Of a stretch of 64,000 bases of DNA, positions 8,386 to 16,800 are shown piece by piece. Source of the DNA: Saprospiraceae bacterium. Lineage in GTDB: Bacteria > Bacteroidota > Bacteroidia > Chitinophagales > Saprospiraceae. The notes under the pieces are model-generated. The model did not search any database. It was given only the letters and a program-made list of their open reading frames with translations, and was not told the DNA's origin. How positions within the stretch are numbered: the stretch's first letter is position 1; each line of letters starts with the position of its first letter. Position numbers and translations under genes: made by a program. The stretch spans positions 54,716 to 118,715 of the forward strand of contig JAJCYH010000029.1 of assembly GCA_029262995.1 (NCBI GenBank). The letters run 5' to 3'.

Positions 8386-10461
8386 ATGAAATCAAGAAGT
8401 AAGAAAAGCAAAGCTTTATCCAAGAAACTATTACGTCAAGCTTATGAATTGCTTTATACTGCTAAGTCCTTAACAGAGCTGTATGAAGAAAACATGAAGT
8501 CTGTTTCCAAATACGTCCATGCTACATCACGAGGGCATGAGATTATTCAGATTGCTACAGGCCTACAATTAAATGCATCAGATTATGCCTACCTCTACTA
8601 CAGAGACGATGCCTTTCTCCTTTCGATTGGCATGAAACCCAAAGACTTGATGCTGCAATTGCTTGCAAAAAAAGACGATCCCTTTTCTGGAGGAAGAACT
8701 TATTACTCTCACCCATCCTTAAAAGATGACGATAAGGTAAAAATTCCGCATCAATCCTCAGCAACAGGTATGCAAGCCATTCCCGCAACAGGATCTGCAC
8801 TGGGATTACAGTACAAGGAACAATTGGGGCTGGACGATCCTGATGAGTCACCAATTGTGGTTTGCTCTCTTGGAGATGCCTGCATCACTGAAGGTGAAGT
8901 TTCAGAGGCATTTCAAATGGCGGCACTAAGGCAATTACCTATCCTATACCTTGTACAAGATAATGAATGGGACATATCCGCTTACTCGGATGAAGTAAGG
9001 GCACAAAATGTCTATCAATTTATTCAAGGATTCCATGGCATTAAAGCTGTTAGCATTGACGGAACAGACTTTAATGAATGCTATAATTCAGTAGGTGAAG
9101 CTATCAAATATATTAGAAAAAATAGAAAGCCCTATTTAATTCATGCAAAAGTACCATTACTAAATCACCATACTTCAGGTGTAAGAATGGAATGGTACAG
9201 AGATGATATAGTAGAGGCAAGGCAAAATGATCCACATCCAAAACTAAGGAAGCTTTTAAAACAATCTGGAATTAGCGAAAAAGAAATAAGTTCGTTAGAA
9301 ACCAGTATTATAGAATTGGTAAAAAGCCAATTGCACGAAGCAATGGCTATGGAAGATCCTAATCCTGACTCCATTCACGATCATATTTTTGCGCCAAGCA
9401 ATATCAAAGAAGAGACTGGAAATAGAATAGGTGAATCAATCGAAGATACGGTTATGGTTGATTGCGCCTTACATGCCATTGAAGAACTAATGAGTTCACA
9501 TAAAGAATGCATGCTGTATGGCCAGGATGTAGGCCTAAGGCTTGGAGGCGTTTTCAGAGAGGCTGCTACCCTAGCTCAAAAATTTGGAACTGAACGTGTT
9601 TTCAATACGCCTATTCAAGAAGCTTTTATTATAGGGTCTACCGTAGGCATGTCAGCCGTTGGTCTCAAACCGATAGTTGAAGTACAATTTGCTGACTACA
9701 TTTGGCCTGGACTTAATCAGCTGTTTACTGAAGTTTCACGATCTAACTATCTTACAATGGGTAAATGGCCCGTAAGCATGATTTTACGTGTTCCATGTGG
9801 TGCATATGGAAGTGGAGGTCCATATCATTCAAGTAGCGTAGAATCCATAGTCACCAATATTATAGGCGTAAAAGTTATATACCCAAGTAATGGGGCCGAT
9901 TTAAAAGGTCTATTGAAGGCTGCATACTATGACCCCAATCCAGTAGTATGTTTTGAGCACAAAGGATTGTACTGGTCAAAAGTACCTGGAACTGCTGCTG
10001 CTAGAGTTAAAGAACCCGATGAAAACTATATTCTTCCTCTTGGCAAAGCCAATCTTGTTTTGGAAGCTGATAACAAAAAAGCCAATAAAGGCGAAACCAT
10101 GTGCATCATAACCTACGGCATGGGCGTGCATTGGGCATTGAATGCTGCCAAGGACTTCCCGGGATGTATTAGCATCTTAGACCTTCGTACATTGGTGCCA
10201 TTGGATGAAGAAGCCATTTATGCTTTATGCCGCAAACATAATAAATGCTTGGTCCTTACAGAGGAGCCGGAACAAAATGGTTTTGCGAGAAGCATTTCCA
10301 GTAAAATTCAGGAATATTGTTTTGAATTCCTTGATGCACCAGTCATGGTAATGGGGTCAGAAAATCTTCCTGCAATTCCCATCCACAGCGATTTGGAGAA
10401 AGCTACCTTACCCAATGCGGAAAAACTAAAGTCAAAAATTAAACTAATTTTAGACTATTGA
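8386..10461 (+). CDS. 2-oxoacid dehydrogenase E1, fused alpha and beta subunits
   Basis: 691 residues. Residues 1 to about 340 are the ThDP-binding E1 alpha domain (SLGDACITEGEVSEAFQMAA, then QDNEWDISA, the GDx(n)N cofactor motif). Residues about 355-691 are the E1 beta transketolase-like domain and C-terminal domain (YGQDVGLRLGGVFREA, RVPCGAYGSGGPYHS). The fusion is known in Bacteroidota. E1 enzymes decarboxylate a 2-oxo acid (branched-chain, pyruvate or similar) and pass the acyl group to lipoyl-E2. No E2 or E3 gene lies nearby, so it must use a shared E2/E3. Sequence style fits the branched-chain group, but the substrate is an inference. A TetR gene follows within 12 bases. Confidence 0.88.
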   Translation: MKSRSKKSKALSKKLLRQAYELLYTAKSLTELYEENMKSVSKYVHATSRGHEIIQIATGLQLNASDYAYLYYRDDAFLLSIGMKPKDLMLQLLAKKDDPFSGGRTYYSHPSLKDDDKVKIPHQSSATGMQAIPATGSALGLQYKEQLGLDDPDESPIVVCSLGDACITEGEVSEAFQMAALRQLPILYLVQDNEWDISAYSDEVRAQNVYQFIQGFHGIKAVSIDGTDFNECYNSVGEAIKYIRKNRKPYLIHAKVPLLNHHTSGVRMEWYRDDIVEARQNDPHPKLRKLLKQSGISEKEISSLETSIIELVKSQLHEAMAMEDPNPDSIHDHIFAPSNIKEETGNRIGESIEDTVMVDCALHAIEELMSSHKECMLYGQDVGLRLGGVFREAATLAQKFGTERVFNTPIQEAFIIGSTVGMSAVGLKPIVEVQFADYIWPGLNQLFTEVSRSNYLTMGKWPVSMILRVPCGAYGSGGPYHSSSVESIVTNIIGVKVIYPSNGADLKGLLKAAYYDPNPVVCFEHKGLYWSKVPGTAAARVKEPDENYILPLGKANLVLEADNKKANKGETMCIITYGMGVHWALNAAKDFPGCISILDLRTLVPLDEEAIYALCRKHNKCLVLTEEPEQNGFARSISSKIQEYCFEFLDAPVMVMGSENLPAIPIHSDLEKATLPNAEKLKSKIKLILDY

Positions 10462-10472
10462 TTGATCCTCCA

Positions 10473-11051
10473 ATGACGGACATAAGTAAAAAGAGTCAGA
10501 TTTATAATGCAGCTGCGAGGCTTTTCCGAAAGAAAGGCTACAAGGCCACTAGCATGCAGGATATTGCTAATGCGTTAGATATTAAAGCGGCTAGTCTATA
10601 CAATCATATTTCATCCAAACAAGAAATCCTCAAGTTTCTGCTTATCAATATTGCTGATGCCTTTACTTCAGGAATGAAGGACATTGAAGAATCAAGTCTC
10701 GATGACATCGAAAAACTGGAGCAACTTGTAATCTTACATGTAGACTTAACGCTTAGATATAAGGATAGCATAGCTTTGATTACTGGAGAATGGGTACATC
10801 TGGAAAATCCATATCTGGATCAATATCTCAAACAAAGAAATCAATATGAAAAGCGATTTTTGACGATATTAAAAAGATGCCAAAAACATTCACATATAGA
10901 TGCTAAAATCAATTTGGACATCGCTCTATTCTCTATTCTCTCATCCTTGCATTGGTTGTACAACTGGTACAATAAAAATAAAAGTATCAGCAAGATTGAA
11001 TTGTCTAGGCAGTTGAAGCTTATATTACTTAAAGGAATAATTAATATTTGA
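10473..11051 (+). CDS. TetR-family regulator, probable repressor of the paa operon
   Basis: 193 residues from the ATG at 10473; a TTG at 10458 would add five residues but lies inside the E1 stop region. N-terminal TetR helix-turn-helix at residues about 5-55 (AARLFRKKGYKATSMQDIANALDIKAASLYNHISSK), then an all-helical ligand domain. It sits directly before the paa operon, and the gap between them holds two matched palindromes at the promoter. By analogy with PaaR-type TetR proteins it would release DNA on binding phenylacetyl-CoA; the ligand is inferred. It is transcribed with E1, so E1 and regulator may share control. Confidence 0.85.
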   Translation: MTDISKKSQIYNAAARLFRKKGYKATSMQDIANALDIKAASLYNHISSKQEILKFLLINIADAFTSGMKDIEESSLDDIEKLEQLVILHVDLTLRYKDSIALITGEWVHLENPYLDQYLKQRNQYEKRFLTILKRCQKHSHIDAKINLDIALFSILSSLHWLYNWYNKNKSISKIELSRQLKLILLKGIINI

Positions 11052-11054
11052 AGT

Positions 11055-11093
11055 TGCAAACTTCAAACAGCGGAATGCAAACTTCAAACAGCG
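11055..11093. repeat. 18-base direct repeat, two copies 21 bases apart
   Basis: TGCAAACTTCAAACAGCG occurs at 11055-11072 and again at 11076-11093, right after the TetR stop and immediately upstream of the paa promoter -33 element. The 21-base period equals two DNA turns. Confidence 0.85.
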
Positions 11094-11097
11094 TACA

Positions 11098-11129
11098 TTT
11101 GTATATCCAACTAATAATCATTAGCTTTG
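11098..11129 (+). promoter_or_regulatory. Promoter of the paa operon
   Basis: TTTG at 11098-11101 and TAGCTTTG (matches TAnnTTTG) at 11122-11129 with a 20-base spacer, the standard pattern for the Bacteroidota housekeeping sigma factor. A start near 11136 would leave only about 15 bases before the paaE ATG. Confidence 0.75.
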
Positions 11130-11147
11130 AACTAACAATTGTTAGTT
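11110..11147. promoter_or_regulatory. Two palindromic operators over the paa promoter
   Basis: Site 1 is ACTAATAATCATTAGC at 11110-11125, between the promoter elements. Site 2 is ACTAACAATTGTTAGT at 11131-11146, inside a perfect 18-base palindrome (11130-11147) over the expected transcription start. The sites share ACTAAY-AAT-YRTTAGY and their centres are 21 bases apart. The arrangement fits repression by the TetR protein encoded just upstream. Confidence 0.7.
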
Positions 11148-11150
11148 TAC

Positions 11151-12224
11151 ATGTCATCGAAACATTTCCACAAATTAAAAGTCAAAGACATCAGCAAATC
11201 CACAGAAGACTGCTCGATTATCAGCTTTGATGTTCCTTCTGAAATTCAGTCTCATTTTGCTTACAAGCAAGGTCAATATCTGACTTTGGAAGCAAATATC
11301 AACAATGAAGAGGTTAGAAGGTCCTATTCCCTTTGTTCAAGCCCTTTAGACAATGAATGGAAGGTCGGAATCAAAAAAATTGAAGGTGGAATATTTTCAA
11401 GCTTCGTCAATGATGAATTAGCCATTGGGGATACTTTGGATGTGATGCCTCCCGATGGTAGCTTCTTTGTAGAACTTGATCCAAAAGCAAGTAGAAACTA
11501 CGTTGCCTTTGCAGCTGGTTCTGGTATTACCCCGATCTTATCAATTGTAAAAACACATTTATCTGCAGAACCCAAAAGTCGCTTCAAATTATTTTATACC
11601 AACAAAACGGTTTCATCAATCATCCTGAAAGAAGAACTTGAGGCACTCAAAAACCAGTTTATGGAACGTTTTGAAGTCTTTTATTTCTTAACCAAACAAA
11701 AGAGATCTATTCCCTTTTTAAATGGTCGTCTTGATAAAGAAAAACTTGATATTATATTTTCAGGTATTTGCAATATCCCAAATGTAGATCATTTCTTTTC
11801 CTGTGGACCTGAAGAGATGATCTTGTTAATCAAAGATTACCTGACATCTAAAAATGTAAATTCATCAAGCATTCACTATGAGTTGTTCACCAGTTCTGGC
11901 AACCAGATGAGAAAGGAGGAGCTTAAAATAGAGCTCAAGGGAAAAGTGTCAAATGTAACGATTCGTGAAGGAGGTAAAATTCTAAGTTTTGATATGGTAC
12001 AGGGTTCCAATAATATTTTGGATGAAGCTCTGAACAATAATGCCGATTTGCCCTTTGCGTGTAAAGGGGGTGTATGTGCGACATGTAAAGCAAAAATAAT
12101 TGAAGGCCAAGTTGAAATGCCCGTACATTACGGATTAGAAGATGAAGAAATTGAACAAGGATTTGTATTAACTTGTCAAAGTATCCCAGTATCAGATAAA
12201 CTCATTATTGATTTTGATGTTTAA
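11151..12224 (+). CDS. paaE: Phenylacetyl-CoA epoxidase reductase subunit PaaE
   Basis: 357 residues from the ATG at 11151 (E. coli PaaE has 356). Residues 1 to about 235 form a ferredoxin-NADP reductase module with FAD ([10 protein letters not shown]) and NADPH ([12 protein letters not shown]) motifs. The C-terminal 90 residues are a plant-type 2Fe-2S ferredoxin with cysteines in [10 protein letters not shown] and LTCQ. PaaE passes electrons from NADPH to the di-iron PaaAC oxygenase that epoxidises phenylacetyl-CoA. It is the first gene of the operon here, instead of following PaaD as in E. coli, and is 11 bases from paaA. Confidence 0.95.
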   Translation: MSSKHFHKLKVKDISKSTEDCSIISFDVPSEIQSHFAYKQGQYLTLEANINNEEVRRSYSLCSSPLDNEWKVGIKKIEGGIFSSFVNDELAIGDTLDVMPPDGSFFVELDPKASRNYVAFAAGSGITPILSIVKTHLSAEPKSRFKLFYTNKTVSSIILKEELEALKNQFMERFEVFYFLTKQKRSIPFLNGRLDKEKLDIIFSGICNIPNVDHFFSCGPEEMILLIKDYLTSKNVNSSSIHYELFTSSGNQMRKEELKIELKGKVSNVTIREGGKILSFDMVQGSNNILDEALNNNADLPFACKGGVCATCKAKIIEGQVEMPVHYGLEDEEIEQGFVLTCQSIPVSDKLIIDFDV

Positions 12225-12235
12225 AAAATAAAATT

Positions 12236-13183
12236 ATGTCACCAGAAATTAATTTAGAAAAAGCATTCCAAGACAGGATTGACAAAGGTGAAAAAATTGA
12301 GCCTAAGGATTGGATGCCTGAGAAATATCGAAAAACACATATTCGACAAATATCCCAACATGCACATTCTGAGGTTGTCGGCATGCTTCCAGAAGGCAAT
12401 TGGATAACCCGTGCACCAAGTTTGAAAAGAAAATGCGCATTACTGGCTAAAGTGCAAGACGAAGCTGGACATGGTCTATATCTATATAGTGCAGCAGAAA
12501 CTTTAGGGATAAGCAGAGATGAAATGATTGAACAATTACATTCCGGCAAAGCCAAGTACTCCTCCATTTTTAACTACCCTACCTTAAGTTGGGCTGACAT
12601 GGGAGCCATCGGCTGGCTCGTAGATGGTGCGGCAATCATTAATCAGGTCATGTTAACCAGAACTTCTTTTGGTCCTTATGCAAGAGCCATGGTTCGAATA
12701 TGCAAAGAAGAAAGCTTTCACCAAAGACAAGGCTATGAGATCATGATGGTTTTAGCCAGTGGAACACCAGAGCAAAAAGAAATGGCACAAGATGCACTCA
12801 ACAGATTCTGGTGGCCATCTATGATGATGTTTGGACCAAGAGATGAAGAATCTACTAATTCAGAGCTTTCTATGAAATGGAAAATCAAAAGAAAATCCAA
12901 CGATGAATTGCGTCAGCAATTTGTCGACAATTCAGTACCTCAAGCTGAATATTTAGGCCTTACAATTCCAGACCCTGATTTAAAATGGAATGAAGAGAGA
13001 GGGCACTATGATTTTGGAGATATTGACTGGAATGAATTTTGGCAAGTCGTAAAAGGAGATGGACCATGTAATAAAGAACGGATGGAAGCAAGACAGAATG
13101 CATGGGATAATGGAAAGTGGGTGCGCGATGCTGCTATGGCTTATGCCGAAAAGCAAAGCAAATCCAAAAGCATAGCAGTATAA
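12236..13183 (+). CDS. paaA: Phenylacetyl-CoA epoxidase catalytic subunit PaaA
   Basis: 315 residues, close to the usual 309. Ferritin-like helices carry the di-iron ligands: Glu/His in [16 protein letters not shown] and [11 protein letters not shown], with another Glu in the preceding helix ([16 protein letters not shown]). PaaA with PaaC forms the oxygenase that makes ring-1,2-epoxyphenylacetyl-CoA from phenylacetyl-CoA and O2 in the cytoplasm. The C-terminal tail matches the family ([21 protein letters not shown]). It lies between paaE and paaB in a tight operon. Confidence 0.97.
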   Translation: MSPEINLEKAFQDRIDKGEKIEPKDWMPEKYRKTHIRQISQHAHSEVVGMLPEGNWITRAPSLKRKCALLAKVQDEAGHGLYLYSAAETLGISRDEMIEQLHSGKAKYSSIFNYPTLSWADMGAIGWLVDGAAIINQVMLTRTSFGPYARAMVRICKEESFHQRQGYEIMMVLASGTPEQKEMAQDALNRFWWPSMMMFGPRDEESTNSELSMKWKIKRKSNDELRQQFVDNSVPQAEYLGLTIPDPDLKWNEERGHYDFGDIDWNEFWQVVKGDGPCNKERMEARQNAWDNGKWVRDAAMAYAEKQSKSKSIAV

Positions 13184-13204
13184 TAACTAATAAAATTTAA
13201 AATA

Positions 13205-13498
13205 ATGTCAGACAATAATAATCAATGGCCATTGTGGGAAATCTTCATAAGATCAAAAAATGGTCTTGAGCACAGACATGTTGGCTCATTACATGCCGCT
13301 GATGCAGAAATGGCAATCGAAAATGCTAGAGATGTCTATACCCGAAGAATGGAGGGCGTTAGTTTGTGGGTTGTAGAATCCAAAGATATAACGGCTTCTA
13401 ATCCTGAAAACATGGGCGAATTATTTGAACCTGCTATAGATAAAGTTTATAGGCATCCAACCTTTTATGATGTTCCTGATGAAATAAAGCATATGTAA
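13205..13498 (+). CDS. paaB: Phenylacetyl-CoA epoxidase subunit PaaB
   Basis: 97 residues (about 95 in E. coli). Recognised by WPLWEIFIRSKNGLEHRHVGSLHA and DVYTRRMEGVSLWVV. PaaB bridges PaaAC heterodimers and helps PaaE dock. It lies 21 bases after paaA and is followed by paaC after 3 bases. Confidence 0.96.
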   Translation: MSDNNNQWPLWEIFIRSKNGLEHRHVGSLHAADAEMAIENARDVYTRRMEGVSLWVVESKDITASNPENMGELFEPAIDKVYRHPTFYDVPDEIKHM

Positions 13499-13501
13499 AT
13501 T

Positions 13502-14260
13502 ATGGAGAAAAATGAAAATTTAATACATTATTTATTGATGTTAGGTGATAATTCAATGATCCTAGGTCACAGATTATCAGAACTGTGTGGACATGGACCA
13601 AATCTAGAAACAGATATCGCCTTGACCAATATATCACTTGACTTTTTCGGTCAGGTAAGATCCTACTTCCAATACGCAGCTCAACTTAAGGGAGAAGATT
13701 TTAATGAAGACAAAATTGCTTTTTTAAGAAATGAAAGGCAATACTATAATGCTACCCTGCTTGAACAAGAAAACAATGATTTTGCATATGTAATTGTAAG
13801 GCAGTTTCTCTTTGATGCGTTCCATAAAGAACTTCTTGAACAATTGATGAACAGTAAGGATACTACCATTGCTGCTATTGCAACAAAATCTATTAAAGAA
13901 TGCAGATATCACCTAAGGTTTTCCTCTGAATGGTTGAAAAGATTGGGTAATGGAACTGAAGAAAGCCATCAAAAAGCACAATTAGCCCTCAATGATCTTT
14001 ATGTCTATTGCCATGAGTTATTTGCAGAGTCAGAAGTTGAACGAAAAATGAAAGAATCGGGCATTGGTGCAGATCTTGATGCGATAAAACATAATTACCT
14101 GGCTATAATTCATCAGCTTATAGCAGAAGCTCAACTAAAAATTCCCGAAACTATTCAACGCGTTGCAAAGGGAAAGCTTGGTTTTCATTCCGAAAAACTT
14201 GGTTATATCTTAACCGAACTACAATATATGCAAAGAGCTTATCCAGACATGCAATGGTAG
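13502..14260 (+). CDS. paaC: Phenylacetyl-CoA epoxidase structural subunit PaaC
   Basis: 252 residues with a ferritin-like fold (LGHRLSELCGHGPNLETDIALTNI, QVRSYFQYAAQLKGE, KECRYHLRFSSEWLKRLGNGTEES). PaaC is the structural partner of PaaA and is needed for CoA-ester binding. Its last codons overlap the start of paaD, which implies translational coupling. Confidence 0.96.
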   Translation: MEKNENLIHYLLMLGDNSMILGHRLSELCGHGPNLETDIALTNISLDFFGQVRSYFQYAAQLKGEDFNEDKIAFLRNERQYYNATLLEQENNDFAYVIVRQFLFDAFHKELLEQLMNSKDTTIAAIATKSIKECRYHLRFSSEWLKRLGNGTEESHQKAQLALNDLYVYCHELFAESEVERKMKESGIGADLDAIKHNYLAIIHQLIAEAQLKIPETIQRVAKGKLGFHSEKLGYILTELQYMQRAYPDMQW

Positions 14261-14757
14261 TCTCTACAAAACATATAGAGAATCAAAAACTGAAAGAAGC
14301 CTTGTACTCTGTTTCTGATCCCGAGATACCTGTGTTGTCTGTTATGGACATGGGCATCATTCAGAAAATACAAACTAAGGGTAATCATGTTTACCTAGAA
14401 ATCATACCTACTTATACCGGTTGTCCTGCAATGGATACTATTGCTATGGATCTAAAAATCGCACTTACAGAACAAGGTTTCGAATCAGAAATAAAGCTGG
14501 TATTAAGTCCAGCTTGGACAACAGATATGATCACTGACGAAGGACGCCAAAAACTAGAAAATTATGGCATTGCGCCTCCTATGGATTCTACATCGGACAA
14601 GGCAGCTCTACTAAATGGTAAAAGACTGGTGAAGTGTACCAATTGTGGTTCTACCAATACCGTAATGGTCAGTCAATTTGGTTCCACACCTTGCAAAGCA
14701 CTTTTCAAGTGTGAGGATTGCCTTGAACCATTCGATTATTTTAAATGCCTAAAATAA
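14254..14757 (+). CDS. paaD: PaaD, maturation factor of the phenylacetyl-CoA epoxidase
   Basis: 167 residues: an N-terminal MIP18/DUF59 domain (SVSDPEIPVLSVMDMGII, YTGCPAMD) and a C-terminal cysteine-rich region (CTNCGSTNT, CKALFKCEDC) likely to bind a metal. DUF59 proteins act in iron-sulfur assembly, and PaaD is required for active epoxidase in vivo. The ATG lies within the end of paaC (7-base overlap). Confidence 0.94.
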   Translation: MVVSTKHIENQKLKEALYSVSDPEIPVLSVMDMGIIQKIQTKGNHVYLEIIPTYTGCPAMDTIAMDLKIALTEQGFESEIKLVLSPAWTTDMITDEGRQKLENYGIAPPMDSTSDKAALLNGKRLVKCTNCGSTNTVMVSQFGSTPCKALFKCEDCLEPFDYFKCLK

Positions 14758-14761
14758 CACC

Positions 14762-15544
14762 ATGTCACAAACAATAAATTATCAAATTCAAGATTATGTT
14801 GCGTTGGTCAAATTAAATAGACCCGAAGTATACAATTCTTTCAATAGGGAAATGTCATTGGAACTCATAAGTGTCCTCAATGAACTTGATAAACACGAAG
14901 ATGTAAGAGTCGTTATGCTTACAGGAGAAGGCAAGGCATTCTGTGCAGGACAGGATCTAAAAGAAGTAATTGATCCAGAAACAAATATTGGCTTTGAACG
15001 TATTGTCAATGAGCATTATAATCCCATTATCAAAACAATCATCAATTTAAATAAACCAGTGATAGCAGCTGTAAATGGTGTTGCTGCTGGAGCGGGAGCC
15101 AACATAGCCCTCGCGTGTGATATCGTTGTTGCAAAAAAATCTGCAAGCTTTATTCAGGCATTTAGCAAGATTGGATTAATTCCTGATTCTGGTGGCACCT
15201 ACATTCTGCCGAGGTTGATTGGTTTTCAAAAAGCAAAGGCCTTAACAATGCTAGGAGACAAAATCTCCGCTGAAGAAGCAGAAAGCATGGGAATGATCTA
15301 TCGCTATTTTGAGGATGAAACATTTGAAGAATCATATAACGAATTAGCAATCAAATTAGCATCACTACCTCCTATTGGTATTTCTTGTACAAAAAAGTTA
15401 TTTAGTGCTTCACACACAAACAGCCTTGAAGAGCAATTAGAACTTGAAAAAGAATTCCAAATAAAGGCAGGAAACACTGAAGATTATACTGAATGTGTCA
15501 ATGCTTTTGTAGAAAAACGCATACCAAACATCGTAGGAAAATAG
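14762..15544 (+). CDS. paaG: Enoyl-CoA hydratase/isomerase family, probable PaaG (epoxyphenylacetyl-CoA isomerase)
   Basis: 260 residues of crotonase fold. The oxyanion segments are GKAFCAGQDLKEV and NGVAAGAGANIALACDIV, and the active-site region reads GLIPDSGGTYILPRLIG; the Asp in IPDSGGTY is the family position used by PaaG. PaaG converts the 1,2-epoxide of phenylacetyl-CoA to the oxepin form and later moves a double bond. Only one crotonase gene is in this operon, so PaaF hydratase activity must come from elsewhere or be shared. Four bases follow paaD. Confidence 0.87.
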   Translation: MSQTINYQIQDYVALVKLNRPEVYNSFNREMSLELISVLNELDKHEDVRVVMLTGEGKAFCAGQDLKEVIDPETNIGFERIVNEHYNPIIKTIINLNKPVIAAVNGVAAGAGANIALACDIVVAKKSASFIQAFSKIGLIPDSGGTYILPRLIGFQKAKALTMLGDKISAEEAESMGMIYRYFEDETFEESYNELAIKLASLPPIGISCTKKLFSASHTNSLEEQLELEKEFQIKAGNTEDYTECVNAFVEKRIPNIVGK

Positions 15545-15546
15545 AG

Positions 15547-15583
15547 ATTTCAAATTCATCGCTTTATCTTTCGGATTTGAAAT
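15547..15583 (+). repeat. Intra-operon inverted repeat between paaG and paaH
   Basis: ATTTCAAAT at 15547-15555 is exactly complementary to ATTTGAAAT at 15575-15583, loop of 19 bases, just after the paaG stop. There is no T-run, so it looks more like a processing or stability element than a terminator. Confidence 0.5.
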
Positions 15584-15611
15584 ATCAATTCTAAATTATA
15601 AATACAATTTT

Positions 15612-16790
15612 ATGAATGTAGGTATTATTGGCAGCGGTACAATGGGAAGTGGTATTGCACAAGTAGCAGCAACTGCAGGGTGCAAGGTATTTGTTTTTGA
15701 TTCACAAAAGCGAGCACTTACTTTCAGTGACGACAAATTGAGAAAGGTTCTAGATAAATTGATTGCTAAGGGCAAAATCGACAAAGAAAAGCAAAGTAAT
15801 ATTTTATCTAACATTGATTATGTTACTCACCTTAAAGATCTAAAGACTTCTGATTTGGTCATAGAAGCAATCATAGAAGATGCTAGTATAAAAGAGAAAC
15901 TTTTTAATGAATTAGGTACAATACTTTCAGATGATTGTATAGTAGCTTCAAACACATCCTCCCTATCGATTACTTCTTTAGCTTCATATTATAAAAATCC
16001 TGAAAAATTCATAGGCGTACATTTTTTCAACCCTGCAGCATTGATGAAATTGGTTGAAATTATTCCAGCTATTCAGACAGAGGATTCTATCGCAAAAAAA
16101 GTAATTACAGAAATACAATCATGGGGCAAAATAACTGTATTGGCCAAAGATACGCCTGGATTTATTGTCAATAAGGTGGCACGTCCATTTTATGGTGAGG
16201 CCTTACGGATATATGAAGAAGGAATTGCAGGAAATAATGACTTGAAAGCCTTTGCTACCATTGATTGGGCAATGACTGAAATTGGAGGATTTAGAATGGG
16301 ACCATTTCAATTGATGGACTTCATAGGGAATGATGTTAATTATGCTGTAACAGAAACTGTCTTTAGGAGTTTTTATTATGATCCAAGGTACAAACCTTCA
16401 TTCACACAAAAGAGACTTAGTGAAGCAGGCTTCTTAGGTAAAAAAACAGGAAGAGGCTATTATGACTATGACGAAAATGCACCAGAAATTGAAATTTCAA
16501 AAGACCAATCTCTTGGGAAATTAATTTCTGACCGCATAATCACGATGCTTATTAATGAAGCTGCAGATACATTATACAATAATATTGCAAGTATGGAAGA
16601 TATTGAACTGGCAATGACCAAGGGCGTTAATTATCCAAAAGGATTATTTAAGTGGGCAGATGAAATCGGAATTGCTGTGTGTGTCGAAGAATTAGACAAA
16701 CTTTATGACTGGTACCATGAAGACAGGTACCGATGTTCGCCTTTATTAAGAATAATGGCAAATCAAAAATTATCATTCTACGAAAACTAA
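15612..16790 (+). CDS. paaH: 3-hydroxyacyl-CoA dehydrogenase PaaH
   Basis: 392 residues. N-terminal NAD domain (VGIIGSGTMGSGIAQVAATAG), signature VHFFNPAALMKLVEIIP and KDTPGFIVNKVARP, then the 3HCDH C-terminal domain and a second partial one (VNYPKGLFKWADEIG). Shorter than E. coli PaaH (475). It oxidises 3-hydroxyadipyl-CoA to 3-oxoadipyl-CoA. The gene before it is PaaG and the next is the thiolase PaaJ, as the pathway order predicts. Confidence 0.93.
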   Translation: MNVGIIGSGTMGSGIAQVAATAGCKVFVFDSQKRALTFSDDKLRKVLDKLIAKGKIDKEKQSNILSNIDYVTHLKDLKTSDLVIEAIIEDASIKEKLFNELGTILSDDCIVASNTSSLSITSLASYYKNPEKFIGVHFFNPAALMKLVEIIPAIQTEDSIAKKVITEIQSWGKITVLAKDTPGFIVNKVARPFYGEALRIYEEGIAGNNDLKAFATIDWAMTEIGGFRMGPFQLMDFIGNDVNYAVTETVFRSFYYDPRYKPSFTQKRLSEAGFLGKKTGRGYYDYDENAPEIEISKDQSLGKLISDRIITMLINEAADTLYNNIASMEDIELAMTKGVNYPKGLFKWADEIGIAVCVEELDKLYDWYHEDRYRCSPLLRIMANQKLSFYEN

Positions 16791-16800
16791 AACAATCAAA

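Noticed and set aside
11055..11147. Mobile element ends at the paa promoter
   Set aside because: No transposase or target-site duplication; repeats are spaced by helical turns around a good promoter, which fits regulator sites.
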